64,000 nt of DNA, from the NCBI RefSeq assembly GCF_001748145.1, contig NZ_BCQA01000001.1, forward strand, positions 1,981,501 to 2,045,500, given 5' to 3'. Made by a program: the position numbers and the translations under genes. A model generated the notes under the pieces. It saw nothing but the letters and a program-made list of their open reading frames with translations, did no database searches and had not been told where the DNA came from. How positions within the stretch are numbered: the stretch's first letter is position 1; the number at the start of each line of letters is the position of its first letter. Source of the stretch: Bosea sp. BIWAKO-01 (GTDB lineage: Bacteria; Pseudomonadota; Alphaproteobacteria; Rhizobiales; Beijerinckiaceae). Shown here piece by piece: positions 46,153-55,087 of the stretch.

Positions 46153-47328
46153 TCAGCTCCGGCAGCTCTGCATCAGGTCGCGCATGAATGCCTCGCCGGC
46201 GGCGAGCTGCTCGAGTGTGATGTACTCGTCCGGCTGATGCGCCTGATCGATTGAGCCCGGGCCGCAGACGACGGTCGGCAGGCCGGCGCGCTGGAAATGT
46301 CCGGCCTCGGTCGCATAGGGTACGGCAATCGTGCTGTTGCGGCCGGCAAGGCGCATGGTGAGGGCCTCGGCCATCGAGCCGGCATCAGGCGCCAGACCCG
46401 GCACATCCGATGTCATCACGGTCGTGATCGTCGAGGAGGGCGCGGTCTTGCGCATGCGCGCGAGAACCGTCTCGGCATAGGCGGAGAAGCGGTGCGGTAC
46501 TTCGTCCGGATCCGAGCCCGGCAACGTGCGCACCTCCCAGCCCAGTTCGCAGCGATCGGCCAGGATGTTGCGGGCGATGCCGCCATGGAGCTTGCCGACA
46601 TGGACCGTGTCGTAGGGCGGATCGAAGCGGTCGGCGGGATCGGCCCGCTCCATCAGCTCCTGCGCCATCCGGTCGAGCTCTGCGGCGAGCAACGCCCCGG
46701 CATGGACGGCGCTGGCGCCGAGATGCGGCTTCGAGGAATGGGCGGCGAAGCCGGTGACGACGGTATTGAAGGTGCGGATGCCCTTATGGGCGTCGGCAAT
46801 CTCGAGCGAGGTCGGCTCGCCGACGATGACGGCGCGCGGCAGCGGCAGATCGCGGCCCATGCGGGCAATGCCGTCCACGACGCCGAGGCAGGTGAGCTCC
46901 TCGTCATAGGACAGGAAGAGATGGATCGGCGTCGTCAGCCCGGCGGCCAGGAAATCCGGAACCAGGGCAAGCCCCAGCGCCACGAAGCCCTTCATGTCCA
47001 CGGCGCCCCGGCCATAGGCCCTGCCATCGGCAATGCGCAGGGTGAAGGGATCGCTCGACCAGGCCTGGCCGGCGACGGGCACGACATCGGTATGGCCGGA
47101 GAGGACGATGCCGCCGCGATCGGCCGGGCCGATCGTGGCAAAGAGCGCCGCCTTGTCACCCTCCGCATTCGGAATCCGGATCGAGGACACGCCCCAGCTC
47201 TCGAGATAATCCGCAACGAAGGCGATCAGATCGAGATTGGACTTGGCGCTCACCGTGTCGAAGGCGACGAGGCGCGACAGCATTTCGAGCGGCGTGTAGC
47301 GCCGCGCGGCCGTGGTCGGAATGGTCAA
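46153..47328 (-). CDS. argE: Acetylornithine deacetylase
   Basis: A 391-residue M20 metallopeptidase that releases ornithine from N-acetylornithine. Metal ligands are His in VLSGHTDVVP, Asp in RGAVDMKGF, Glu-Glu in SYDEELTC and Glu in GEPTS, with the C-terminal CGPGSIDQAHQPDE block. It starts with TTG, overlapping the apaG stop by three bases, so the two genes are coupled. Some such enzymes act on other N-acyl amino acids. Confidence 0.92.
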   Translation of the reverse strand: MTIPTTAARRYTPLEMLSRLVAFDTVSAKSNLDLIAFVADYLESWGVSSIRIPNAEGDKAALFATIGPADRGGIVLSGHTDVVPVAGQAWSSDPFTLRIADGRAYGRGAVDMKGFVALGLALVPDFLAAGLTTPIHLFLSYDEELTCLGVVDGIARMGRDLPLPRAVIVGEPTSLEIADAHKGIRTFNTVVTGFAAHSSKPHLGASAVHAGALLAAELDRMAQELMERADPADRFDPPYDTVHVGKLHGGIARNILADRCELGWEVRTLPGSDPDEVPHRFSAYAETVLARMRKTAPSSTITTVMTSDVPGLAPDAGSMAEALTMRLAGRNSTIAVPYATEAGHFQRAGLPTVVCGPGSIDQAHQPDEYITLEQLAAGEAFMRDLMQSCRS

Positions 47329-47717
47329 TGCAGAACCTTCTTCACATAGGGGGAATCGAGCGGGAACAGCGGCACCTCGACATCGAAGACCACGCCATCC
47401 TCTCCCAGCATGGCGTAATAGCCGCGCATCGAGCCGTCGGGCGTCATCAGCGGGCAGCCCGAGGTATAGCTGAAGCTCTCGCCGGGCCGCAGCACCGGCT
47501 GCTTGCCGACCACACCATCGCCGCGCACTTCGTGGACCTCGCCGCGGCCATCCGTGATGAACCAGTGCCGCGTCATCAGCTGCACGGTCTGGCGCGACTG
47601 GTTCACGATCTCGATCGTATAGGCCCAGAAATAGCGGCCCTGCTCATGGGCGGATTCCCGTTCCATGAACTCGGGAACGGCGGTCACGCGCACGCCTCGG
47701 GTTTGCGCCTGATACAT
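47325..47717 (-). CDS. apaG: ApaG (Co2+/Mg2+ efflux-associated) protein
   Basis: A 130-residue FN3-like protein of the ApaG family. Signature blocks are YFWAYTIEIVNQS, TRHWFITDG, GVVGKQPVLRPGESFSYTSG and MRGYYAM. Its biochemical role is unclear. It is the first gene of an operon with argE. Confidence 0.95.
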   Translation of the reverse strand: MYQAQTRGVRVTAVPEFMERESAHEQGRYFWAYTIEIVNQSRQTVQLMTRHWFITDGRGEVHEVRGDGVVGKQPVLRPGESFSYTSGCPLMTPDGSMRGYYAMLGEDGVVFDVEVPLFPLDSPYVKKVLH

Positions 47718-47967
47718 GCTCAGCGGCTCCGTGCCGTTGCGGGTTCGCCGGCGGACGGAAATGGGCCGGGAACAACGCCCCTGTTATGGACCGGCCGGCG
47801 GCAGCGTCAATCCCGAAGCAGCGCTGGCCAGTCCTGCATTTGGCCCGGCGCGGCGGCGGACAGAGTGATTCTCGCGTGGACAACCGCCCCGAAAACGGGC
47901 GATAGGACTGGCCCGCCTGGCCCTTGTGTCAGGCTTCGCTAGCTCAGGCTGAACAGGTCCGACGCTC

Positions 47968-49056
47968 ATGCTGCCCTTCCTGCCCGGCATCCAGCCCGAC
48001 AGCCGCATCCGTGCCTTCATCGAAGAGGGTGTGATCAAGCTTGCGCGGCCGCCCGCGGAAGGCCAGATCCAGCCGGCCAGCCTCGACCTCAGGCTCGGCG
48101 ACAAGGCCTATCGCGTCCGCGCCAGCTTCCTGCCCGGCCCCGGATCGACCGTCGCGCGGCGGCTCGACCAGCTCGCCCTGCATGAGATCGACCTGACCAG
48201 GGGCGCCGTGCTCGAGACCGGCTGCGTCTATGTCGCGGAGCTGATGGAAGGGCTGGCGCTGCCCCAGGGCCTGCGCGCCGCCGCCAACCCGAAGAGCTCG
48301 ACGGGACGGCTCGACGTCTTCACCCGCGTCATCACCGACCGGGCGCGCGAATTCGATCTGGTCGAGGAAGGCTATGAGGGCCCGCTCTTCATCGAGATCT
48401 CGCCACGCACCTTCCCGGTTCTGGTGCGCTCCGGCTCGCGGCTCTCGCAGATCCGCTTCCGCGCTGGCGATGCCCGGCTCGACGACCGCTCGTTGGGCGA
48501 ATTGCACGAACGGGAGACGCTGGTCAGCGCAGCCACTCCCTCCTTCCAGAGCGGCGTCGCCGTCAGCGTCGATCTCGCCGGCTTCGACGGTCTCGTAGGC
48601 TATCGGGGCAAGCGCCATACCGCACTCGTCGATGTCGACCGGGTCGGCGCCTATCGTGTCGCGGATTTCTGGGAGCCGATCCAGGCGGACGCCTCGCGCT
48701 CCCTGATCCTCGATCCGGACCAGTTTTATATCCTGGCCTCGAAGGAGGCCGTGCATGTGCCCCCCGATTATGCCGTCGAGATGACGCCATTCGATGCGCT
48801 CGTCGGCGAGTTCCGCGTCCATTATGCCGGCTTCTTCGACCCCGGCTTCGGCCATGGCGGCGCCGGCGGCAAGGGAGCGCGTGCCGTTCTCGAGGTCCGC
48901 TCGCGCGACGTGCCCTTCATCATCGAGGACGGCCAGATCGTCGGTCGGCTGGTCTATGAGCACATGGCGGCACGCCCGGACGCCCTCTACGGCGCCGACC
49001 TGAAATCGAACTACCAGGGCCAGGCGCTCAAGCTCTCGAAGCATTTTCGCGACTGA
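47968..49056 (+). CDS. dcd: 2'-Deoxycytidine 5'-triphosphate deaminase (long form)
   Basis: A 362-residue protein of the dUTPase/dCTP-deaminase superfamily, about twice the length of E. coli Dcd (193). The first half has QIQPASLDLRLGD and AANPKSSTGRLDVFTRVITD, the substrate-binding block. The second half repeats the fold (ILDPDQFYILASKEAV, EMTPFDALVGEFRVHYAGFF). This double-domain form is widespread in Alphaproteobacteria and would supply dUTP for dTMP synthesis. Confidence 0.9.
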   Translation: MLPFLPGIQPDSRIRAFIEEGVIKLARPPAEGQIQPASLDLRLGDKAYRVRASFLPGPGSTVARRLDQLALHEIDLTRGAVLETGCVYVAELMEGLALPQGLRAAANPKSSTGRLDVFTRVITDRAREFDLVEEGYEGPLFIEISPRTFPVLVRSGSRLSQIRFRAGDARLDDRSLGELHERETLVSAATPSFQSGVAVSVDLAGFDGLVGYRGKRHTALVDVDRVGAYRVADFWEPIQADASRSLILDPDQFYILASKEAVHVPPDYAVEMTPFDALVGEFRVHYAGFFDPGFGHGGAGGKGARAVLEVRSRDVPFIIEDGQIVGRLVYEHMAARPDALYGADLKSNYQGQALKLSKHFRD

Positions 49057-49162
49057 GCGAACCAGCGCCCAAAATCCCGCGCGATTGCCGGATGACACCT
49101 GCGCAGGAAGCCGCTATGAGATTCGTGTCCTCGCCGTTGATCTGCGGTCGCTGCGAGCGCAT

Positions 49163-49237
49163 GCGGGCGTAGTTCAGTGGTAGAACGTCAGCTTCCCAAG
49201 CTGAATGTCGTCGGTTCGATCCCGATCGCCCGCTCCA
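49163..49237 (+). tRNA. tRNA-Gly (anticodon CCC)
   Basis: A complete 75-nt cloverleaf including encoded CCA. The acceptor stem is GCGGGCG/CGCCCGC, the D arm contains AGTTCAGTGGTAGA, the anticodon stem is TCAGC/GCTGA with loop TTCCCAA, and the T loop is GGTTCGATCC. It reads GGG codons. Its 3' half is repeated four times downstream and it is the attachment site of the island array. Confidence 0.95.
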
Positions 49238-49370
49238 AATTCACTTTGATTTCAACGGCTTGCCCGAATTTGGCTTTGCGGACTGTCAAAATCTGACGGG
49301 AACAGGGCCGAGTGATTTCAATGTGTTACCGCAGTCCAACCCTCTCGCACGGTTAGTGTCTGCGTACGAC
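49238..49370. repeat. Left-end repeat of segment A
   Basis: The roughly 130 bases after the tRNA CCA are about 90 percent identical to 50793-50926. Both contain CAAAATCTGACGGGAACAGG, GTGATTTCAATGTGTTA and CTCTCGCACGGTTAGTGT. They mark the left ends of two closely related elements. Confidence 0.75.
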
Positions 49371-49946
49371 CCGTCCGAGACATTCGTGGTCAGGCAAGAG
49401 AGGGGCGAGATTTGGCCCATAGCCGACGTGGCAAAGGTCAGCTTCGGGCATTCTGATTGGCCAGCCGGCCAAGGGGCACAGAGTTGGGGCTGGAGCGCTG
49501 CCTGGAAGCGATGCTGGGGTGGTGCCGAAGTCGCGATTGGGGGCAGCATCCGTTCTCGGCAGGCGACCGCTTCTGCTCACGGACCCTGCCGACCCGCGCG
49601 AAAGTTGTGAACCTCGCCGCCGCAGATCAACGCCCGCGCCTTGATGCGGGCATCGAGGACAATGCCGGCGGCATCACAGCTGCAGCAGCAACTCGCGCAG
49701 CCCGGCGACAAACTTGTTCTGATGGCCGTTGCCCGGAAACGGCAGGTGATGCAGCTCGGCCTCGACCCCGGACAGGACCAGGGCAGCCTCGACATGGGCG
49801 CGAACGCAGCCGGCGACGCTGACGATCCGCTCTGGCCGGTACTCTTGGCTGCGAACGCCGCCACGCCGCAAGCGGCATCGTCTCGGTAATGGATTGACGG
49901 TCAGGGGGCATTACTACAGTTGTAGGTCGCTACCGTAGAGATAGGA
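49371..49946. other. Segment A interior with possible gene remnant
   Basis: About 575 bases without an intact gene. A minus-strand stretch near 49871-49674 reads like coding sequence (VEAELHHLPFPGNGHQ, FVAGLRELLLQL) and may be the C-terminal remnant of a lost gene; I cannot name the family. Confidence 0.3.
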
Positions 49947-50375
49947 TCATTGGCGCAAGTAAGCGGCATCAAGAGCCGCATTGCATCGCGCGGAAACCAC
50001 GCGCCTTGCCGTTGTAAGGCATGCGAGAATATTGCCCTGACCCGCCACGATTCCTTTACAACGTCGATTGGCATCCGCGTTGCAGCTCTTCAAAACATTA
50101 GCCGCGCGTGCCGCACATTTTTTTGCTAACTTGTCTTTTTCTTGGGAAAGGCAACTAAGGAGGTCTGTTTTGACCCACCCAGCCGCGTCTGTTTGTACCG
50201 GCACTCCTTTGCCACTGCACCGCTCTTGTAGTTCTTTGCCGCAAGCAAGATCCTCCGCCCGCGCCTTCTGTGCCTCAGCAACGTTGAAGTGGGCATCAGA
50301 GATAAACATTGCAGCAGAGAACGCGATAGCTGTGATGACACCACAACGGCGGAAAGCACCTCGCAGCATTTTCAT
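49947..50375 (-). CDS. Exported cysteine-rich protein
   Basis: A 142-residue protein with a signal peptide (about residues 1-35, ending near NVAEAQ) and a mature part with eight cysteines in spaced groups (LACGKELQERC, LLSCLSQEKDKLAKKC, VLKSCNADANRRC, ILACLTTARRVVSARC). The pattern resembles cysteine-rich GLG1-type repeats found in rhizobial secreted proteins. GGGAGAAGGAAA precedes the ATG. It is the only intact gene in segment A. Function unknown. Confidence 0.7.
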   Translation of the reverse strand: MKMLRGAFRRCGVITAIAFSAAMFISDAHFNVAEAQKARAEDLACGKELQERCSGKGVPVQTDAAGWVKTDLLSCLSQEKDKLAKKCAARAANVLKSCNADANRRCKGIVAGQGNILACLTTARRVVSARCNAALDAAYLRQ

Positions 50376-50745
50376 TTTCCTTCTCCCGCTTTTGGGAGCG
50401 TAGCACGTATCGGCGCACTGCGCATCTCGTCGCCCGCCGTCAGCGCCGGACCACCTCTCGAAAAGCCGATCAAATCAGCAGATTTGACCCAATCCGGATT
50501 CAAGGGCGGCGAGGCCTCACGGCCCGCTCAATCCCGGAACCACCGATCGCATCGCTCGTGGAGCGAAGCAGATCCTGGCAAGGGATTCAAACTCCAGAAG
50601 GGCCAGGCCTTGCCGGGGCCCACATGTCCGCTTCCCACTCTGGCACGCAGATGCCGTCGGGGGGCGTCCACCCCATCACCCATTTAAGAAGCTGCCGGTT
50701 TATGTGCTGGGGAACGCAGGTGAGGGAATTCAATGACTTAGCTCC
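50376..50745. other. Segment A right end
   Basis: 370 bases with no supported gene. The last 45 bases before the tRNA fragment (from about 50701) match the right ends of the other segments: GGGGAACGCAGGTG, then AATTCAATGACTTAGCTCCG. Confidence 0.5.
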
Positions 50746-50792
50746 GCTTCCCAAGCTGAATGTCGTCGGTTCGATCCCGATCGCCCGCTCCA
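50746..50792 (+). repeat. Truncated tRNA-Gly copy 1 (attachment core)
   Basis: 47 bases identical to the tRNA from the anticodon loop (GCTTCCCAAGCTGAATG) to CCA. It lacks the 5' half and so cannot be a tRNA. It forms the A/B junction. Confidence 0.9.
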
Positions 50793-50926
50793 AAACCCCC
50801 TTGATTTCAACGGCCTGACCGAATTTGGCTTTGCTGACCGTCAAAATCTGACGGGAACAGGGTCGAGTGATTTCAATGTGTTACAGCAGTCCACCCCTCT
50901 CGCACGGTTAGTGTCCGCGTACGACC
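50793..50926. repeat. Left-end repeat of segment B, interrupted by an IS
   Basis: It matches the left end of segment A up to GTACGACC, where the IS1182-type element has inserted. The sequence resumes after the IS with GACCCG, as in the uninterrupted copy at 49367-49372. Confidence 0.75.
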
Positions 50927-52475
50927 GAGGCTGTGTGGAAACGGGCTGATCTGGTAGGCTTTCTGGAGCGATCCGAGGGCTTGCATGGCGCGCTACATCG
51001 AAGGCGAGACCCGGCTGCAGAGACTGCTCCTGCCCGACTGTCTTGAGGACTACGTCAGCGAAGATAATCCGGTCCGGGTGGTGGATGTCTTCATCGACGA
51101 ACTCGATCTGGGAACGATGGGCTTTGCCGGCCCGGCCTCGACGGGGCGGCCTGGATACCACCCCGCTACCCTTCTCAAGCTGTACCTCTACGGCTACCTC
51201 AACCAGGTTCAGTCGAGCCGCCGGCTGGAGCGCGAGGCCGGCCGCAACGTCGAGGTGATGTGGCTGACGGGCAAGCTTGCGCCCGACTTCAAGACCATCG
51301 CCGACTTTCGCCGTGACAATGGGGCTGCGATCCGGGCTGCCTGCGCGCAGTTCGTCGTGCTGTGCCGCCAACTCGGCCTTCTGGCAGGCGGCACCGTGGC
51401 CGTGGACGGCAGCCGGTTCAAGGCCGTCAACACGCGCGACAAGAACTTCACGCCCGGCGCGATCCGTCGCCGGATGGAGCAGGTGGAGGCAAGCATCGCA
51501 CGCTATCTGTCGCTGCTCGATACGGCCGACCGGCAGGAGGATGACGTCGCGCAGATGCGCAGCATCCGCCTCAAGGACCGGCTTGATCGCCTGCGTCAGC
51601 AGATGCGTGACCTCCAGGCGATGGACCACGTCGTCGCGGTGGCGCCAGACCGTCAGGTCTCGCTGACCGATCCCGACGCCCGCGCCATGGCCACCAACGG
51701 CAAGGGCACTGGCCTCGTCGGCTACAACGTTCAGGCGGCGGTCGACGCCAAACATCATCTGATCGTGGCTCATGAGGTCACCAACATCGGCCACGACCGC
51801 AGCCAGCTCCGCCAGCATGGGGCGTCAGGCAAAGGATGCGACAGGAGCCGGTGCGCTGACTGTGCTGGCCGATCGCGGCTACTTCTCAGGCGAGGAGGTC
51901 CTGGCCTGCGACGAGATCGGCATCTCCGCCATCGTCCCCAAGCCCCTGACATCAGGGGCCAAAGCCGACGGGCGCTGGGGCAAGCAGGACTTCACCTACG
52001 ATGCTCCGAGCGACACCTATCGCTGTCCCGCCGGCGAGACGCTCACATGGCGCTTCTCATCGGTCGAGAAGGATCTGACACTCCATACCTACTGGGCCGA
52101 CGGCTGCGGAGCCTGCCTGGTCAAAGACCAATGCACCACCGGCAAGCAGCGCCGCATCAAGCGCTGGGAGCACGAGGTGGTGATCGAGGCCATGCAGCGC
52201 CGGCTCGATCGCATGCCCGACGCCATGCGGATCCGAAGGCGCACGGTCGAGCACGTCTTCGGCACGATCAAGGACTGGATGGGCCGAAGTCACTTCCTGA
52301 CCCGCCACCTCCCCAATGTCGGAACCGAGATGAGCCTCCATGTGCTGGCCTACAATCTCAAGCGGGCCATCGCCATCCTCGGCGCGGCGACGTTGATGAA
52401 GGCCATGAGAGCCTGACCCTCAGACCCTGTCGCATCGTCAGAGCACGACCCTGAAAGACGTTTCCACACGGCCTC
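50927..52475 (+). mobile_element. IS1182-family insertion sequence (about 1.55 kb)
   Basis: Terminal inverted repeats GAGGCTGTGTGGAAACG (50927-50943) and its complement at 52459-52475 match in 16 of 17 positions. A 4-base duplication GACC flanks it (50923-50926 and 52476-52479). The equivalent uninterrupted site in segment A reads GTACGACCCG, which confirms the boundaries. It carries one transposase gene, which is frameshifted. Confidence 0.85.
50985..52416 (+). pseudogene. IS1182-family transposase, frameshifted
   Basis: The first part (50985 to about 51815) has the IS1182 N-terminal helix-turn-helix region (GRPGYHPATLLKLYLYGYLN, SSRRLEREAGRNVEVMWLTG) and the first DDE aspartate in VAVDGSRFKAVN. 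The second part is in the next frame (to 52416) and has LADRGYFSGEE with the second aspartate, the Cys-rich CGACLVKDQCTTGKQRR and the glutamate in TVEHVFGTIKDWMG. A single inserted base near 51810, in CAGCTCCGCCAGC, separates them. It is probably inactive; programmed frameshifting is not typical of this family and no slippery sequence is seen. Confidence 0.85.
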
Positions 52476-52548
52476 GACCCGTTGCGGACTTCGCGCGTCG
52501 CTGCAACGATACATAACAATCCGATTGCCCTCGTTTGGATGGTTTGTG

Positions 52549-52878
52549 ATGCTCGGTTGGTTCAAGCAGACTCTATCAAGATCAGAAGGGCTGAATGCCT
52601 CCTTGGGAGACGTTGTATTCGAATCAAATCCGGTTTGGGGTCGATACAGCGGTAGATCATTCATGGTATGGAGGATAAAGAAAGCGCTAGACGGGCGATT
52701 TTTTCTAGGCGCTAAACTTCTTCCAGATTCTTATGCCGGCCCCGAAGGAGCGGTCGAGAATTTTATCAACTTTGATTTGCAATCAGCCGAACAGCTGAGG
52801 TCTGATCTAGATTACTGCATTGCAGAGTTAAAACGGCGAATTCAACAAAACGCCGCGACTCAACCAATCCGCACCTGA
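52549..52878 (+). CDS. Hypothetical protein in segment B
   Basis: A 109-residue soluble protein (MLGWFKQTLS...), with FMVWRIKKALDGRFFLGAKL and a C-terminal helix LRSDLDYCIAELKRRIQQ. I recognise no family. Base composition is clearly AT-richer than in neighbouring core genes, pointing to foreign origin. TTG at 52525 is an alternative start. With the IS removed it is the only gene of a segment of about 0.7 kb. Confidence 0.55.
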   Translation: MLGWFKQTLSRSEGLNASLGDVVFESNPVWGRYSGRSFMVWRIKKALDGRFFLGAKLLPDSYAGPEGAVENFINFDLQSAEQLRSDLDYCIAELKRRIQQNAATQPIRT

Positions 52879-53014
52879 GCAGCCTGGAGAAACCAGCGAG
52901 GTCCAGTCTCCACCGATAACCGACTTTGGCAATGACAGCCCTAATCTCGCTTGCGGCTGCTTTGTCGCTGTCCTATTGGGGGACGCAGGCGCGCAAAATC
53001 AACGACTTAGCTCC

Positions 53015-53060
53015 GCTTCCCAAGCTGAAGTCGTCGGTTCGATCCCGATCGCCCGCTCCA
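53015..53060 (+). repeat. Truncated tRNA-Gly copy 2 (attachment core)
   Basis: 46 bases matching the tRNA 3' half, with one T missing after CTGAA. Preceded by GGGGGACGCAGG and ATCAACGACTTAGCTCC, related to copies 1 and 3. It forms the B/C junction. Confidence 0.88.
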
Positions 53061-53324
53061 AAAATCTATTTTATTACAGTACGTTAGCGCAAACTTGCAT
53101 CGAGCGATGCCAGTAAGTCGAACTCTGTGGCAGGGCTTGGCAGGGAACGTGAGCGTGTAATTTCAATGGGTTAAGTAGGCGCCGCGCAAGGGGCTGGTCG
53201 CCTTGACCGACTCCGAAACGCGGCAATCGGTTGCAGTCTCTTTCGTCGGGCGGGTCCGCTTACGACCCATAACAGCCATTCGCTTCCCGCGTTCGCGACG
53301 GCGTTGATCGCGGTCAGCGCTCAT
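53061..53324. repeat. Left end of segment C
   Basis: Contains the arm-like direct repeat GGCAGGG...GGCAGGGAAC and AATTTCAATGGGTTAAG about 100 bases after the tRNA CCA. It matches the left end of segment D (56532-56640) in spacing and sequence. No gene seen. Confidence 0.6.
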
Positions 53325-53615
53325 TCATCGAATGCTGGCGAACAGAAAATAGCCAATGCTGGCAACAATCAACAACGCTGCCGTCACGGCGAGAAATCTG
53401 AGCAGGGATCGGCGTTCAATGTCCGATACCGATCTATTATCGCCGCTGCGAGGGAGGAACTTTACGAGAACGAAGATCAGCAAGAAAAAGAGCGCATAAA
53501 GCGCCAACGCCCATCCGGCGCCCCAAGCGGCCATCACGCATAGCATAACGATAAACCAGAAAACCTTGAAAAGCCTTTCGCCGATAGACCGGCTTGCTCT
53601 CCCGCTCCCTAGCAT
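53325..53615 (-). CDS. Small membrane protein in segment C
   Basis: A 96-residue protein with two to three hydrophobic helices (LFKVFWFIVMLCVMAAWG, LALYALFFLLIFVLV, LLRFLAVTAALLIVASIGYF) and a basic linker. No family recognised. ATG at 53660 would give a longer form. Its right boundary overlaps AT-richer DNA typical of the array. Confidence 0.45.
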   Translation of the reverse strand: MLGSGRASRSIGERLFKVFWFIVMLCVMAAWGAGWALALYALFFLLIFVLVKFLPRSGDNRSVSDIERRSLLRFLAVTAALLIVASIGYFLFASIR

Positions 53616-53660
53616 CAGGCTCTTCCATTCACGCGCAGCACTGCAACCGCAGTTGCGCAC

Positions 53661-53970
53661 GCCCCTGACAACTCGACAAGGTCCGCTTTCGACCCAACTG
53701 CGACATTCGCGGCGAGCCGCTGAACGGTCAAAGGTGGCCCTTTTGTATGGACCGGCTGCGTTTCACAACGGTTGGGCGCGATAACGGAAGTCGCTCATAT
53801 GTATCCGGCCTACTGATCGGCTCGCGGGCCGTGGCCTCGTTGGGAATACGCGCGCACCTTTGGCCTCATTACCAGATCGGCCGTTCAGCGGCCAAAAGGG
53901 CCACCAGGCTCTGGGTGCGCATATTGAATCCGTTCCATGCCTGCTCCGTCGCGAACTCCTTGGGAGGCTG
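53661..53970. other. Region between membrane protein gene and IS110 transposase
   Basis: 310 bases with no supported gene. Part is probably the downstream non-coding end of the IS110 element, whose boundary I cannot place because this family lacks standard inverted repeats. Confidence 0.35.
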
Positions 53971-55032
53971 CTAGATGGCGAGCGCCTCCTCGTGTGTGTC
54001 GAACGACCGTCCGTTGCGCAAAACGCTCCAGCTGATGCGAGCGAGCTTGTTGGCAAGGGCTGTCGCAAGCTTGTTGCGGTGAAGCCGCGGAGCCGCCTCC
54101 TTCAACCAGGTTCCGAAGCTGAACTTCTCCCAGTTCTGCGGTCTCATGATGATGACCTTCGCGGCTTGGATGAACAGCATTCTCAGATAGGTGTTGCCCT
54201 GTTTCGAGATGCGCCCGAGCACGGTTCTCCCGCCGGTGCTGTATTGCCGCGGGACGAGACCGAGCCAGGCGCCAAAATCGCGGCCTCGGTCGAAGGCTTC
54301 ACCGTCGCCGATCGCGGCGACCAGCGCCGTCGAGATGATTGGCCCGACACCTGGAACGCTCATGAGCCGTGTGCAAGCAGCCTGCTCGGCCGCGATCTTC
54401 TCGATCTCGGCGGTGATCGTCTCGATCCGCTCGTCGAGCCACAGCCAGTCCTCGTAGAGGCCGACGATCAGATCGCTCATACGAGGCGAGATCTCATCGG
54501 CACGGTTCTTCAGGATGTCGAAGAGCGAGGTGCGCAGGGCCCGCAACCCCGGCCGAATGGCGATACCCTGCTCGATCAGGAACGCCCGGATCTGGTTGAC
54601 CGTTGCGGTTCGGCGCGAGACCAGCCGCGACCGGATGCGGTGGTAGGCCTGCAAGTCGAGTTCGTCCTGCGTCTTCTCCCGCACCACCCGCAGGTTCGGT
54701 CGCAGCGCGGCCTCCGCGATGGCCTCGGCATCGTTGTAGTCGTTCTTCTGCCCCTTCGCGAAAGGCTTGGCGTACTTCGCCGGAATGATGCGGGGCTCAT
54801 GGCCGAGCCTGCGCAGCGTACGGGCAACGAAATGCGCACTTAGGCACGCCTCCATTCCGACGATGCAGGCAGGAAGGATCTTGAAGGTCTCTTCGAGCGC
54901 CAAGCGTCGGATCTTGCGCCGGAAGGCGATCTTGCCGTTCGCGTCGAAGCCGACGAGGTGAAAGACGTCCTTGCCGATATCGATGCCGATAACGGTGAGT
55001 TCTGCTTCAGTGTTCGAAGTCGTCCTGGTCAT
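53971..55032 (-). CDS. IS110-family transposase (DEDD recombinase)
   Basis: A 353-residue intact transposase. The N-terminal RuvC-like domain has the first acidic residue in VIGIDIGKDVFHLVGFD (D18), a Glu in IVGMEACLS and the DYNDAEAIAEAAL pair. A coiled coil leads to the Tnp_20 domain with MSVPGVGPIISTALVAAIGD and FGAWLGLVPRQYSTGG, which carries the serine region. It is full-length and may be active. IS110 elements are guided by a non-coding bridge RNA made from their own ends. Confidence 0.93.
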   Translation of the reverse strand: MTRTTSNTEAELTVIGIDIGKDVFHLVGFDANGKIAFRRKIRRLALEETFKILPACIVGMEACLSAHFVARTLRRLGHEPRIIPAKYAKPFAKGQKNDYNDAEAIAEAALRPNLRVVREKTQDELDLQAYHRIRSRLVSRRTATVNQIRAFLIEQGIAIRPGLRALRTSLFDILKNRADEISPRMSDLIVGLYEDWLWLDERIETITAEIEKIAAEQAACTRLMSVPGVGPIISTALVAAIGDGEAFDRGRDFGAWLGLVPRQYSTGGRTVLGRISKQGNTYLRMLFIQAAKVIIMRPQNWEKFSFGTWLKEAAPRLHRNKLATALANKLARISWSVLRNGRSFDTHEEALAI

Positions 55033-55034
55033 GG

Positions 55035-55087
55035 GGCTGCTCCGGCTTGACGGTAAGGCCGCAGCTTACGCGGCCGCGGGAGCAGCC
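55035..55087. ncRNA. Structured non-coding end of IS110 element, candidate bridge-RNA region
   Basis: Just upstream of the transposase ATG a 9-bp perfect pair GGCTGCTCC/GGAGCAGCC encloses a second perfect hairpin GGCCGC/GCGGCC (55057-55075). In the IS110 group the bridge RNA is encoded upstream of the gene (left end). This is position and structure evidence only; the guide loops and the full extent are not assigned. Confidence 0.35.

Noticed and set aside
50587..50844. Minus-strand frame with LERAIGIEPTTFSLGS
   Set aside because: It is the antisense of the tRNA-Gly fragment plus flanks. Such tRNA-derived pseudo-proteins are common annotation artefacts.
50985..52416. Programmed frameshift in the IS1182 transposase
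   Set aside because: No slippery heptamer or stimulatory structure at the frame change; a single-base insertion explains it better.
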